Assembly (NCBI GenBank): GCA_000697335.1 | Contig: JNEM01009969.1 | Location: forward strand, 1 to 21,278 | DNA length: 21,278 nucleotides | Direction of reading: 5' to 3' | Source: Conidiobolus incongruus B7586 | Taxonomy: Eukaryota > Entomophthoromycota > Entomophthoromycetes > Entomophthorales > Conidiobolaceae | Shown here: piece after piece, positions 1-9,928 of the stretch | Position numbering within the stretch: the stretch's first letter is position 1 | Layout of the letters: every line of letters starts with the position of its first letter | Notes under the pieces: generated by a model | What the model was told of the DNA's origin: nothing | Database searches by the model: none | The model's input: the letters and a program-made list of their open reading frames with translations, nothing else | Position numbers and translations under genes: made by a program

Positions 1-1138
1 TAATATTGAAATTAAATTTTTGCTATTATTTAAATTCAATAATAATGCTTTAAAATCATAATAATAAAATATATATATTATTAAAAATTTATAAACTTTA
101 TAAATTTAACATAAAAACTTAAATTTTTTAAAAATATAATTAGATTAATCAGTTATAAATATTTTTTCCTTTATCCATAGATATATCTTTTTTATTTATA
201 TTAATATTTAAATTATAAAAAAGGATATAATAATTACATAATTTTCAATTCTATTTTTGATAATAGAAAAATATTAACATTTAATATATAACACAAGTAG
301 TTGAAAATATATAAAACCTTTCTCACTTTGGATTTTCCATAAACTTAAAAAAAATCTTTATTGATATACTATCACTGTTTCAAAATGTTTGAAGAATTTT
401 AGAATGATGAATTTGATATTAAAATTGAAGAATTTTAAAAAGTTTTTTATATCCATTTGTTAAAATAATTAAGTAATTAGAAAATATATATAAGGTTAAT
501 GAGTTAATCCATTTATTAAAAGAACAATATTATTTCAAATTTTCTGGACTTAAAATCTTTAAGCATTTTAAATTAATTCTAGTATTGAAATACTTTATGA
601 TTCAGATCTAGTAATATATTGAATTTTGTATTAATTGTTGGCAATATTTGAATTTACACAACATATTCCATATTTTAAAAAATATTTAAAAATTGAAATC
701 GGTAAGATGATGTTTAACCAAGTTTATATAATGATAATAGAGTTTAATAATTTAATCACATTTTCTATAATATATCAACTCGCATTTAAGCTCATTAAAT
801 TTCTCCAAAATTTAATAAAATTAGCAACAATTAATTCGGTTGTCCCAATTGAAAAACTAATAAAATCTAATTCACAATTATTATTGGTTTCAAAATTCCG
901 AAAACATTATAAAACTTAAATTGAAATATAAAATAGAATAATATTAATTAATTTATAGATGGCTAACATATTATTTTAAGTTAAAAACATTAAAGAGTTA
1001 GAATATCGGTATTAGTATGGAATATTACTTGGCTGAGTTGGTATCCAGAATGAAATTCCAATTATAAATAATTGGGAAAATGTCTGGATTTTATAAATTT
1101 TTTTTCAAGTTGTTTGATTTGTTATCAATTTTAAAAAT
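1..1138. other. AT-rich intergenic sequence, no gene seen
   Basis: The stretch is almost entirely A and T, with many homopolymer runs and no open frame that looks coding. The longest frame (about 95 codons, 635-919) has no ATG start and is rich in Ile, Leu, Lys, Asn and Phe, as expected from random AT-rich DNA. Only the last 120 bases look functional: they hold the TATA-like element and hairpin listed separately, just ahead of the gene starting at 1139. Confidence 0.6.
1058..1075 (+). promoter_or_regulatory. Inverted repeat carrying a TATA-like box, upstream of the secreted-protein gene
   Basis: CCAATTA and its exact complement TAATTGG flank the four bases TAAA, giving a 7-bp stem. The TATAAATA string (1063-1070) runs through the loop, 76 bases before the ATG at 1139. 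The left arm also reads as a CCAAT box. A core promoter role is inferred from position; chance is a real alternative in such AT-rich DNA. Confidence 0.35.
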
Positions 1139-1956
1139 ATGAAAAAATTGAAATATATATATATTTTATTATTATCTCAAGGTGCTACTTATGGTCAAAC
1201 CGTATCGCCAGGTAATAATAGCTGATTTTGATTGACTGGATCATTGCATCTTGTCAGATATACTAATTGCTAATTGATCTTTTAGTGTCTGCTACACTTA
1301 GAGAGGGTGCAGGGTTAATAGCTCCCAATATCCCAATAGTTCAACCGATCAACGATATGGCGAAGCCAATACTTCCAACCAGTGGCGCTGTATTGCCACC
1401 ACCAGTGTTGAATCCAATGCCTTTACCGGCCACGAATATTCCTCTAACGTCGATTGCACTGACAGCTTCTGTAAATACTAATGGATTAGTGCTCAATAAT
1501 AATACACCCGCAAATCAAGGTAACTATTTTAATCAACTCCTCTACAAGCACTCATTTATAACCTCACGCAATTCATTAGCATCTACGAAACCTTTACCAA
1601 GTGTCAGTATGAATCACAATTATATAGTACCACCTATTCCGACTCCAATGCCATTCAAACCAGCTTCCGAGTTAGATGGGATCCACTCTAAAGTAAATGA
1701 AGTGAACAATCCCATAATTAAACCAACGCCCAGCCCCACTACGACGGAGGCTCCTCCACCTCCTAGCTCTCAGAACCCACAGCCCACAGGTGTACCAGTG
1801 TCCAATGGGCAGTCAACGACGACCAGCACCAAAGTATCTTTGCGAATTACAACGTTAAATTCCTCAACTCTCACCATCCCGATACCGAGCATAACCGAGG
1901 TAATTGGTAAGATTGTCCCAATGATGATATTACTAAGTTTGTCGCCACTTCTCTAA
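1139..1956 (+). CDS. Small secreted Pro/Thr/Ser-rich protein, probably GPI-anchored
   Basis: I read two exons, 1139-1211 and 1286-1956, joined across a 74-bp GTAATA...TTTTAG intron (phase 1, possible branch site TGCTAAT), giving 247 residues. The start ATG at 1139 opens a classic signal peptide: MKKLK followed by a hydrophobic stretch (YIYILLLS), with likely cleavage after residues 18-22. The mature part is rich in Pro, Thr, Ser and Asn, with a PTPSPTTTEAPPPP linker near residues 175-190, like O-mannosylated fungal wall proteins. The C-terminus is hydrophobic (VIGKIVPMMILLSLSPLL) after a small-residue NSST site, as expected of a GPI signal. No catalytic domain is visible and I do not recognise the family. 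A further in-frame intron is possible at 1520-1579 (see findings), which would shorten the product by 20 residues. Confidence 0.72.
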
Positions 1957-2061
1957 CAATCCAATTATCAAATTTTTAAAAATTTATAATGAAATTAGCT
2001 ATATCATTAGTTTATATTATATTATATCAGCATTAATCAAAAATTTTATAATAAATTTTTA

Positions 2062-2062
<1 letters not shown>

Positions 2063-2114
<52 letters not shown>
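2063..2114. repeat. (ATT)17 microsatellite
   Basis: Seventeen perfect ATT units occupy 2063-2113, beginning 106 bases after the stop of the upstream gene and so possibly within its 3' untranslated or flanking DNA. The tract is long and uninterrupted enough to be polymorphic between isolates. Confidence 0.95.
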
Positions 2115-2115
<1 letters not shown>

Positions 2116-2592
2116 TAATATCCATTCATCTTTGTGTATATTTTCCTTGAATAGATGGCATAAACTTCACATAAAATAATCTAATACTTGTAAGATACTT
2201 GATTAATCATGAATAAAGTGGAACATTTAAAAGTTCATAGATTTAATTAATTGTTAATTAATCTTCAAACAATAATATTATAATAATTAAATTTATTAAT
2301 ATTTCCAATAGCTGAAAATAAGTATCTTTATTATAAATAACCTGCCATATTTTTCACTTTTATTGTAATTGAAATTTTTGAATAAGGTTAAGTCTCCATA
2401 TGAGAGATATATTTATTAAAAAATTAAATTCAGGGTAGCATTTTTCATTAATTAATCACTATTCTATCAATTCTACTGAAAAAAAATAAATCCACATGGT
2501 AGTATTATTCACCCAATTTACTTTTCTTCTTTTAATCTAATCTAATTCAACTTATATAAAAACCTTAAAAAATCCTAATAATTTAAAAATAC

Positions 2593-2610
2593 ATAATAAT
2601 AATAATAATA
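2593..2610 (+). repeat. (AAT)6-type microsatellite abutting a start codon
   Basis: About six ATA/AAT units lie directly against the ATG at 2611 of the transporter gene, so they form the last 18 bases of its 5' untranslated region. The TATATAAA box sits about 30 bases further upstream. Confidence 0.8.
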
Positions 2611-3737
2611 ATGGTGGATCTAATAAAACTGAGATATCTGGGACTTGGCCAACTTCTCAGTTTGTGTATAACTTGTATGAATATAACAGTTACGAAATTA
2701 GCTCAACTTCAAGTAAAATTACCTCTCACTATCAATTTTCTAACTTATTTGAGCCTTTCTATAATATTTTTCTTTCAAACTATTTACAAAAGTGGAAACC
2801 AATTTATCACTATTTTAAGCTGGTGTTGGGATGGACGTTACTTTGGCAAGTTAATTTAGACAATCATTTAAAATTTATTAGTAATCAGTTTTAGGGCTGA
2901 TATTGGCTTTGATAGATGTTGAGGCTAATTTTTTGGTGATAAAGGGATTTAGTTACACGTCACTACTAAGTGCTATGCTAATTGGTGCTTGGTCCGCTCC
3001 TATGGTTGTTATTCTAAGCTACTTCATGTTGGGTAAAAGGTACAGAGCAAATCACTGGATAGGTATTACACTAGCACTTTTGGGTTTGATTATGCTAATA
3101 TTTTCCGATTATCATGTACAACCAAACTGGTGGGGTAAGTCTTCGAAGACTTCAAATAAATTATAAATTAATTCATTTTTTAGAGTCGGACACTCTCTTT
3201 GGTGATATGTGCTGTCTCTTTGGTGATATGTGCTGTCTCTTAGGCGCTACTCTCTATGCACTATCAAACGTCCTCCAAGAAAAATTTATTCAGAGTTGGA
3301 CCCCCAACGAATTCCTACTGATATTGGGAACTTACAGCTCATTCATCAGTCTTGTTCAGTTGTATGTTCTAGAATGTCAAGCTTGGCACCAGGTGACCCT
3401 CGGTATCCAAACCCTAAGTTTGCTAGGAGCTTGCATCGTAGGTATGGTAATATTTTATTCTTTAACTCCTCATCTCATCCAGAGCACATCTGCAGCATTT
3501 TTCAATATTTCATTACTCACGAGTGATTTTTGGAGTTTATTAATTGGTCTGGTAATATTTGATCTTAAAGTCCCCAAAATCTACCCCATCAGTTTTATAC
3601 TGGTAATTTACGGTCTCTATTTGTTTAATATTACGCCTTCAGATACCGTGGATTTGGATTGGTGCCGATGGACTGAAGTCAATCCAACGTTGACAAGTAT
3701 TCAGAGTAGACGTCATAATTATGAAGTTATTCCTTAA
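2611..3737 (+). CDS. SLC35F1/F2-type transporter (DMT superfamily, DUF914)
   Basis: Three exons are read: 2611-2845, 2895-3134 and 3184-3737, giving 342 residues. Both introns are 49 bp and phase 1. The second is a clean GTAAGT...TTTTTAG intron; the first is best read with a GC donor (GCAAGT), with a weaker GT donor at 2837 as alternative. The product follows animal SLC35F2 closely from memory: LGQLLSLCIT near residue 11, DVEANFLVIKGFSYTSLLS at 86-104, GATLYALSNV after residue 178, and SAAFFNISLLTSDFWSLLIGL towards the end. About ten membrane segments fit the hydrophobic pattern. Substrates in this family are poorly defined; nucleotide-sugar-like or vitamin-like solutes are guesses, and the compartment is unknown. 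An exact 21-bp tandem duplication adds seven residues at 163-176. The gene is convergent with the HMG-box gene, 102 bases away. Confidence 0.88.
3195..3236 (+). repeat. Perfect 21-bp tandem duplication inside the transporter gene
   Basis: The unit 3195-3215 is repeated exactly at 3216-3236. Each copy encodes LFGDMCC. Family members I remember have this stretch once (GDxxxLLGAxLYA), so the second copy is an extra seven residues at the start of a membrane segment. Complete identity, including third positions, points to a recent slippage event or to an assembly artefact. Confidence 0.93.
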
Positions 3738-3839
3738 CACATTACTGGACAATTATGGTATATATATCAGTCACACAAATATAGTCAACATCAAAATTTA
3801 TGAAAAATTCGTTTATTCATGATTGTTAGCAATTATTAA

Positions 3840-4541
3840 TTAATTATAAAATACATTGGAATTGATGCCGGAAGTATCCAGAGGGGGTAAATCGTAATGA
3901 CCAGAACTGTAGGTGGGAGGCCATTTCATATATGATTTAATAGGCTCTAGGCCCCAGACCTGAAACTGGTCCTGCGATGGTAAAAATGTGGACGATGGCA
4001 TAGACACTGGCGATTGGGAGATTGGAGTATCGTAGTGCATTTTCACGTCGTTCATATAGGATTGTTGGGAGGATGAATCGTAGGGATGATTAGGATCGTA
4101 ACTGAAGCTCGTATCGTGGTAGTAAGGCTCCTGGAAATTGCTACAGCAGTTGCACTGCAAATTGCTGTAGCCATCCATTGGATAATAGCACATTGGAACT
4201 GAAGTCTGTATAGGATCGAAAATATCCCTGCCAAAATCAACAGGAACATTGGATGGGACCATAGGCGTTTGCAAATTCTGTTTGTGGTGTTTTTTGGGAC
4301 AATACTTGTAGTTGGGGTACATTCTAGCATGCTCCTTTTTCGCCTCTTCCGCTTTCTTTCTATACTCCTCCTTCTCTGACTCGGGCTCCATATTCCACCA
4401 TTTCCCCACGATCTTGGAGATGTCTTTATTGTTGGTGCCCTCGATGAACTTTAACGCTTCGTGCTGCTTCTCCTGTCTATAGACCATAAACGAGTTTTTA
4501 GGTCTTGGAATGTGATTTTTCTTACTAGATGATGAAGGCAT
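3840..4541 (-). CDS. HMG-box transcription factor, MATA/SOX type
   Basis: This single exon of 233 residues starts at the ATG at 4541. The HMG box spans residues 11-80: IPRPKNSFMVYRQEK opens helix 1, ISKIVGKWW lies in helix 2, the acidic/basic helix 3 runs EKEEYRKKAEEAKKEHARMY, and it closes with YPNYKYCPKK. That ending is the hallmark of sequence-specific (MATA/SOX) boxes rather than of the structural HMGB class, so DNA bending at a specific site in the nucleus is expected. The remaining 150 residues are rich in Ser, Pro, Tyr, Gln and Asn, including a short Cys cluster (CNCCS), and look disordered and possibly activating. In fungi such proteins act in mating-type determination or sexual and nutritional regulation; which one cannot be told here. 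The box has no intron. Its upstream region is shared with the divergent ThrE-like gene. Confidence 0.88.
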   Translation of the reverse strand: MPSSSSKKNHIPRPKNSFMVYRQEKQHEALKFIEGTNNKDISKIVGKWWNMEPESEKEEYRKKAEEAKKEHARMYPNYKYCPKKHHKQNLQTPMVPSNVPVDFGRDIFDPIQTSVPMCYYPMDGYSNLQCNCCSNFQEPYYHDTSFSYDPNHPYDSSSQQSYMNDVKMHYDTPISQSPVSMPSSTFLPSQDQFQVWGLEPIKSYMKWPPTYSSGHYDLPPLDTSGINSNVFYN

Positions 4542-5424
4542 TTGAATTAAATTAATACTATTATATTATAATATACAATGACTAATAATACAAAATATTA
4601 AATATTAAATAAATCTAATTTAACGTGATATAATTTATTTGAAACCTATAGAAATTTAACATTATTTATACTTTATTTCAATTTACAAATTTCAAGTTGA
4701 AAAAATTCTAAGAAATTTAAAGTTAATAAAATTTAATTGAAAACTAGAAATTAATAAATAAGTAATAATTCAAAACAATGAAATCAATTATAATCTCTTT
4801 ATGATTGATGAAATATTAAAATCTATTGGCTATATTAATAGATTTTTAATTTGTTGACTTCACACCATTCAATCATTCTTTAATTCAAACCCTTTAAGCA
4901 CGTTATTGGAATCACACGTTCTTGCTTTTAATAATTTTTATCCATGAATATATTCACTTGCTTTATTAAGTACCGATTTTGATTTAAAATTAATATAATT
5001 AAACCATTGTTTTATTATAAATTTATAACATTATAATATAATTGATATATATTATGAACCCTTAACACTTAAAAATATCTTTTATCACTTTTTTGGATAT
5101 TAGTAATAATTAATTCAATTTTGAATTTCGGTGGAATTTTGAAGGATAATTTCCAATATAATAATTTACACATAGTGGAATAACTAGATTGAATAGTAGT
5201 ACAAATTAAAAGTTTAGATTAAACACGATTTGACAAAACTCCAAATTTCCCCAATCGCTGAGATTACTGGAGGTGAATAATCCTCTATTCCTCGCTATTA
5301 ATTAAAGATTGACCGCTTTTGGACTTTTAGGCTTCCGTCCCTTACATATTGCTATACTAATACTATAAAATTGAAGTATTTCCCTTGATTTTTGGCTTTC
5401 ATATGTTTTTTTTTGGTTTTTATA
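4542..5424. promoter_or_regulatory. Divergent intergenic region between the HMG-box and ThrE-like genes
   Basis: The gap of 880 bases carries the upstream regions of two genes transcribed away from each other. Positions 4542-5220 are nearly pure A and T. From about 5220 to 5400 composition becomes less AT-rich, and a TATAAAA box sits at 5364-5370, 61 bases before the ATG at 5425, followed by a T-rich tract at 5405-5421. No clear TATA box is seen ahead of the HMG-box gene. I see no coding sequence. Confidence 0.5.
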
Positions 5425-7017
5425 ATGTTTTCTGGTACAAGTAGTGGGAGCACGGAAGATCATTTGGTTATTGAAATTGATACGTCGCCGGAGTCGTCTG
5501 CTGATACCCTCAACTTGCCGGAGTCTGCTCAGACTCTGTCACTACCTTCAACACCGACGCTTCACGCCAACAGCACGACGCTAAGTCTTCCGACGAAGAT
5601 TAAGTTTCAATTGGACGAGTTGAAGCATACACCTCGTCATATCGTCGCTACGGAGGAAGATAAATGCATGGATTACTTTTCTAAGCCTAGATCAAATATG
5701 TTTTCAACGACACCTAACAGACTATCGTATGGGTCCAAAGAGCGCATACAGTTTAGATCACACACGATGCGACTCTACCTCACCAAGCAGAAACTCCTCA
5801 TTGATTTTTGTAAAGCATTGATCAAGTATGGATTCCCATCGCACCGCATCGAAGCCTACCTCCACAATTTAGCTACTAGTATTGACATAGAAGCATCGTT
5901 CACTATGCTACCAACCAACTTAATGATCGTCGTATTTGGCGATCATCTAACCCATCTCAGCGAGACAAAATTCCTCAGAACGTCGAGCAATGGTCCGGCG
6001 CTGTGGAAACTGAAGCAAACTATCACTTTGGGGGACCGATTGTGTAACGGTGATATCAAAATTGAGGAAGCGTCCGACCAACTCGGGGATATTTTGAAAT
6101 CGTCGCCGATGTATTACCCTTTCATCATTATGTTGTTTAATGGATTTTACGCTTTTTCCAGTTGTTTGATCTATTTTAATGGGAGTTGGAGTGATGGTGT
6201 TGTTACTCTATTATTGGGGTGGCTCGTAGGGTTTCTGGCATGGGTGAGTGCAGAATGGCTAGGGTACTCCAATCTCTTTGAACTGACAACCGCAATGCTG
6301 TGTAGCGTGATCGCTGCATCAGTACACGGTCACTCGTGCTATTTTGCAACGTTGCCGGCAACTCTTTACCCATTGCTACCGGGTCTTACAACAGTTCTAG
6401 CATTCGTCGATCTCGTGTTCAAAAACCAGATCTGTGGTGTCATTAAAACTGTGAAAGCAATTTCGATTAGTTTTGTACTGAGTTTTGGTTTAATGTTGGG
6501 TACTAAAGCATATCGCCAAATCCTACCCAACTTCAACGAAGATATGATTAACGACGCGATCTGCCAACAATCCGTAGGTGGCTGGAGCTACTTTTTAGTA
6601 CCAGTCATGCTTCTGAGCTCATTTGTTCTACTGCAAGCCCATCCAAAACAATTCCCAGTGATGTTAATCACCTCCACAATCAGTTTCTGCATTTTTGAAA
6701 TTGGCAATCGTTATCATTTAAATCCCGAACTCCTCTGCATTTTGGCAGCGTTTGCAGTTGGCACAATCTCCAATATCTATGGAAAATTGGCTAAAGATGC
6801 CCCATTCCCGTACTTGCTCAGCGGATGTCTCATCATTGTACAAGCGTACTTCGGTGCAAATGGTCCCAAAGCGATTCTGGGACAACTTGGCGTATTTGGA
6901 GGTACCATTGTCATTTACATCCTAGTCATGAGTCTAGCTATTTGTGTTGGACTGTTCGCCAGCATCCTACTGTTTCATTGGTTTCGACGTCACTCCGAAT
7001 CTTTGTGCTCCTTGTAA
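5425..7017 (+). CDS. Prm10/ThrE-like ten-pass membrane protein
   Basis: This is an uninterrupted frame of 530 residues from the ATG at 5425. The frame opens upstream, but 5425 is the first in-frame ATG and lies 61 bases after a TATA box. Residues 1-120 are a polar Ser/Thr-rich cytosol-type tail. Residues 125 to about 365 match the ThrE (DUF1212) half: FCKALIKYGFPSHRIEAYL at 128, then MLPTNLMIVVFGD, LGDILKSSPMYYPF and five hydrophobic segments. From about residue 385 a second block of hydrophobic helices corresponds to the ThrE_2 half. The bacterial relative exports threonine and serine; the yeast relative is PRM10 (pheromone-regulated membrane protein 10), whose substrate is not established. 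Amino-acid export, perhaps across an internal membrane, is inference. It has no intron. A polyadenylation-like AATAAA sits six bases after the stop. Confidence 0.87.
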   Translation: MFSGTSSGSTEDHLVIEIDTSPESSADTLNLPESAQTLSLPSTPTLHANSTTLSLPTKIKFQLDELKHTPRHIVATEEDKCMDYFSKPRSNMFSTTPNRLSYGSKERIQFRSHTMRLYLTKQKLLIDFCKALIKYGFPSHRIEAYLHNLATSIDIEASFTMLPTNLMIVVFGDHLTHLSETKFLRTSSNGPALWKLKQTITLGDRLCNGDIKIEEASDQLGDILKSSPMYYPFIIMLFNGFYAFSSCLIYFNGSWSDGVVTLLLGWLVGFLAWVSAEWLGYSNLFELTTAMLCSVIAASVHGHSCYFATLPATLYPLLPGLTTVLAFVDLVFKNQICGVIKTVKAISISFVLSFGLMLGTKAYRQILPNFNEDMINDAICQQSVGGWSYFLVPVMLLSSFVLLQAHPKQFPVMLITSTISFCIFEIGNRYHLNPELLCILAAFAVGTISNIYGKLAKDAPFPYLLSGCLIIVQAYFGANGPKAILGQLGVFGGTIVIYILVMSLAICVGLFASILLFHWFRRHSESLCSL

Positions 7018-9159
7018 ATACTAATAAACTTAAATAATTAATTGATTCATTTGTACAATGAGTATTTCATCAAAAGTTTATTCCAATTGAGGTTTCTTTT
7101 TTGACTTATTAATTAAATAGTTTTGGACTTAAATAACGTGAATTGAAAATTTTTTTTGAAAATGATGAAATTAATATGAGGATTGACTCATATTTTTTTG
7201 ATCGGAACCCTAAATTGTTAATCTTATAAATTAATGCGCACTTTTTTATTTTTTGCATTGTTAATGATCTATTACGCCACTTTGATTTGGATTAATATTC
7301 AATTGTATCAATTTAAAATCTAAAAATTGATGTATAAATTTATTTGTTTATAATTCATCCCATTTTCTATTTAAGTCTAATTAGAATATAAATTACTATT
7401 ATTAGTAATCTTTATTTATAAATTCTTAATATATTGAATTAATACAAAATATCTTACAACCGATAATTATGAATAATCAAATTATTTTAAAAATAATTAG
7501 CCGAATATTGTCAATTTTGGGTTCTTTCTATTAATTGATTAAATTCACGTGATAATTGGGACCCAAAGATATTATATTTTCCACTGTTAAGTTTCTAGGT
7601 AGATATATAAAAGATTTATCAAATTTTTAGTAATAACGCAAGGAATTGATAAAGTATTTGAGGTGAACTCAATTTTTGAATGATTTAATATCAAAGGTGA
7701 TAAATAAATTATATTATTTCGTAACCCAAGTTACAACTTAATTGAACTGATTTAAGACTTTATTAAATATATTAAAGTTGGGCTTTTAAGGTGAATTGAT
7801 ATGTATGTTAATTTTATATTCAAATGCTAAGTATAATTATTACATAATCTTTGTTCAATTAATAAATGATTCTAAAAATATTATCAAAATCTCAATAATG
7901 ATAAAAAATAGAATAATTTAATTACTAAAAAATTATAAAATATTGATATCTTGATTCATATATAAATTCCATTGTAATTTAGAAATTTACATTGAACTTT
8001 GTAATATCAATATATATATATAATGGTGTAGAATCAAGGTATTTATATATTAGTGTTTTATTCCAGTTTCATTGTATTAAATTTGGGTTTTTCTTTAACC
8101 ATTCTATATTTAAATAAATGAATTTTCAAAATATTAGATTCATCTGAACTAATTACAAGGAACTGAAATTCATTTTATAGTTAATTTTCTAGCTATAAAA
8201 ACTTGAAAAAAATATTCCCTCAATTATTTAAATATGTGAATTTTCATAACAAAATAATATATAAAAAATTATTATAATTAGTTTTAATTACATTATTTGA
8301 CATGTATATTATTTTTTTGAAAATTATTACTGAAAAATATTGTTTAATAAATTTTAAAATAATTAATAATCTTTAAATAATTTAATAATAAAGAATTAAA
8401 ATTATATGATAAATTCTATTTAAAAGTACAAGATGTAGAGGTTCATTGGTATTGTATTGGGATATGATCATAATTCAACTTTAGTCTTAAATATTAAGAT
8501 AAAAAATAAAAATATAACTTTACCAGTATAAACAAAGATATTGCCATAACTAACATTTGTGATATATAAAATATGTAAATGTTTAATAACCAATATTGAA
8601 TACTACTGAATTTGCAATGATTTATATAGAAATGATGAATTAATTAATGAGTGAATCACAGATATTGTTTTAATAAATTTTTTAAATTTCAAATTTATTT
8701 TCATCTAAACTATTTAAAGTTGGGTAGTATGATGTTTTATTACACTCACTACAAATTTTAAAAAACAAAATAAATTTTAACATTATGGTTGATATTCTTG
8801 GGATAATCCAATCTCGTAATATCATTTACTGATTATAATTTAATTATTTCTAATATTAGATGAATATATAGGATATTGTGTATTTGATCAATTAATAGTA
8901 TATCATTATAACTAAAATCATTAATTTATTTTAAGATTTGAAAATAAAGTTCCAAAAGATTTTTGAATTATCTAAAAATAAATTTGATATTGTTTATTGA
9001 TTGTTATTGAAAATGGATTGTGAGAAAATATTGATTTAGATGGATTAGTTAATTATAACAATCAAATACTATATTCATAAAAAGATATGAACAGAATTAT
9101 AGTATTCAAGCTTTAAGATATACAATCAAAAGTGTACAAAATCTAGGATTTATTATAAT
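7018..9159. other. 2.1-kb AT-rich gene-free stretch
   Basis: The stretch lies between the convergent 3' ends of the ThrE-like gene and URA5. I found no open frame above background, no tRNA, no recognisable transposon end and no long direct or inverted repeat. Composition is uniform, strongly A+T, with many ATTAATT-type words. A non-coding RNA cannot be excluded by eye. Confidence 0.55.
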
Positions 9160-9810
9160 CTAATCAGATTTAGCGCGATAAGTGTTCAAATAATTCTCCA
9201 TGGATTCGATAGTTTTGGGATCGGCGTTAGTTTCTTTCAAGTACAAAATAATTTGGGACATGGTGACGATGGAATAGACAGGTAAGTTGTACTCTTTGGC
9301 CAATTCTTGGATGGCGGAGAGTTCGCCCTTACCGCGCTCTTGACGATCGACGGCAACGACAACTCCAACGGGTTGGGCTCCAGCCTTGGCAATCATGTCC
9401 AAACTTTCGCGGATCGCTGTTCCGGCAGTGATCACGTCGTCAATGATCAAAATGCGTCCGTTTAAGGGAGCTCCGACGATGGTGCCTCCTTCACCATGAT
9501 CTTTCTTTTCCTTGCGGTTGTAGGAGAAGGGCTTGTCGAGGTTAAAATGGTCGTGGAGATACATTGCGGCGGCGGAAGCTAAAGGAATACCCTTATAAGC
9601 GGGACCAAAAATGACATCGTAGTCCAATTTAGAGTTTTGGATAGCAGAGGCGTAACATTTACCCAATTTGGATAAGCTGGAGCCGTGGTAAAATAAACCA
9701 GCGTTAAAGAAATAGGGAGAAATTCTGCCAGATTTTAATTCGAATTCACCAAACTTCAAAACACCTTGGCTGATAGCGAATTGGATAAATTCTCTTTGAT
9801 AATCTTCCAT
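9160..9810 (-). CDS. URA5: Orotate phosphoribosyltransferase
   Basis: This single exon of 216 residues matches the usual length of fungal OPRTase. The enzyme joins orotate to PRPP to give orotidine 5'-phosphate, the fifth step of cytosolic de novo pyrimidine synthesis. Seen in the sequence: substrate-side motif [14 protein letters not shown] at 25-38, [10 protein letters not shown] at 69-78, the flexible catalytic loop [12 protein letters not shown] at 98-109 with its lysine pair, and the PRPP-binding loop [13 protein letters not shown] at 120-132. It is not fused to OMP decarboxylase, as is normal in fungi and unlike animals, plants or slime moulds. Coding G+C is much higher than the flanks, with C- or G-ending codons, suggesting strong expression. 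A TATAAAG box lies 114 bases upstream. Confidence 0.97.
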   Translation of the reverse strand: MEDYQREFIQFAISQGVLKFGEFELKSGRISPYFFNAGLFYHGSSLSKLGKCYASAIQNSKLDYDVIFGPAYKGIPLASAAAMYLHDHFNLDKPFSYNRKEKKDHGEGGTIVGAPLNGRILIIDDVITAGTAIRESLDMIAKAGAQPVGVVVAVDRQERGKGELSAIQELAKEYNLPVYSIVTMSQIILYLKETNADPKTIESMENYLNTYRAKSD

Positions 9811-9918
9811 TATTATATAGTTTATGAGTTAAGTATAATTACAAAATTTGATTGATGTTAGGATGGTTTTGGTGGTGAAGTTATTTCACTCTTATTTTAT
9901 GATCAATTTTTTCAAAGC

Positions 9919-9924
9919 TTTATA
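9919..9924 (-). promoter_or_regulatory. TATA box of URA5
   Basis: On the minus strand the sequence GGATATAAAG places TATAAA 114 bases before the URA5 start codon. It stands in a less monotonous stretch than the surrounding AT-rich DNA. The spacing equals that of the aconitase TATA box. Confidence 0.45.
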
Positions 9925-9928
9925 TCCT

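Larger units (their letters stand above)
1957..2610. other. Intergenic region with two trinucleotide microsatellites and a TATA box
   Basis: This 650-base gap lies between two genes on the same strand. It has no coding-like frame. It holds a long ATT tract near its start, and a shorter AAT tract plus a TATATAAA box (2553-2560) just before the transporter start. The rest is unstructured AT-rich sequence. Confidence 0.6.

Noticed and set aside
635-919. 94-codon plus-strand open frame
   Set aside because: It has no ATG start in context, and Ile/Leu/Lys/Asn/Phe-rich composition typical of random AT-rich DNA; no motif.
2063-2114. CRISPR-like or satellite array
   Set aside because: It is a simple trinucleotide microsatellite with no spacers. 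No CRISPR array is present anywhere in the window.
2611-4541. Direct assignment of the transporter/HMG pair as a Mucoromycota-type sex locus
   Set aside because: The transporter is SLC35F-like, not a triose-phosphate transporter, and no RNA helicase is present. Kept only as a finding to test.
3840-4541. HMG-box protein as a structural HMGB-type protein
   Set aside because: The single box ends in the YPNYKYCPKK block and begins with IPRPKNSFMVYR, which fit the sequence-specific MATA/SOX class.
5425-7017. Recent bacterial transfer of the ThrE-like gene (and of the MAPEG gene)
   Set aside because: Both families have bacterial relatives and both genes lack introns, but ThrE/Prm10 and small MAPEG proteins are widespread in fungi, so no transfer is needed to explain them.
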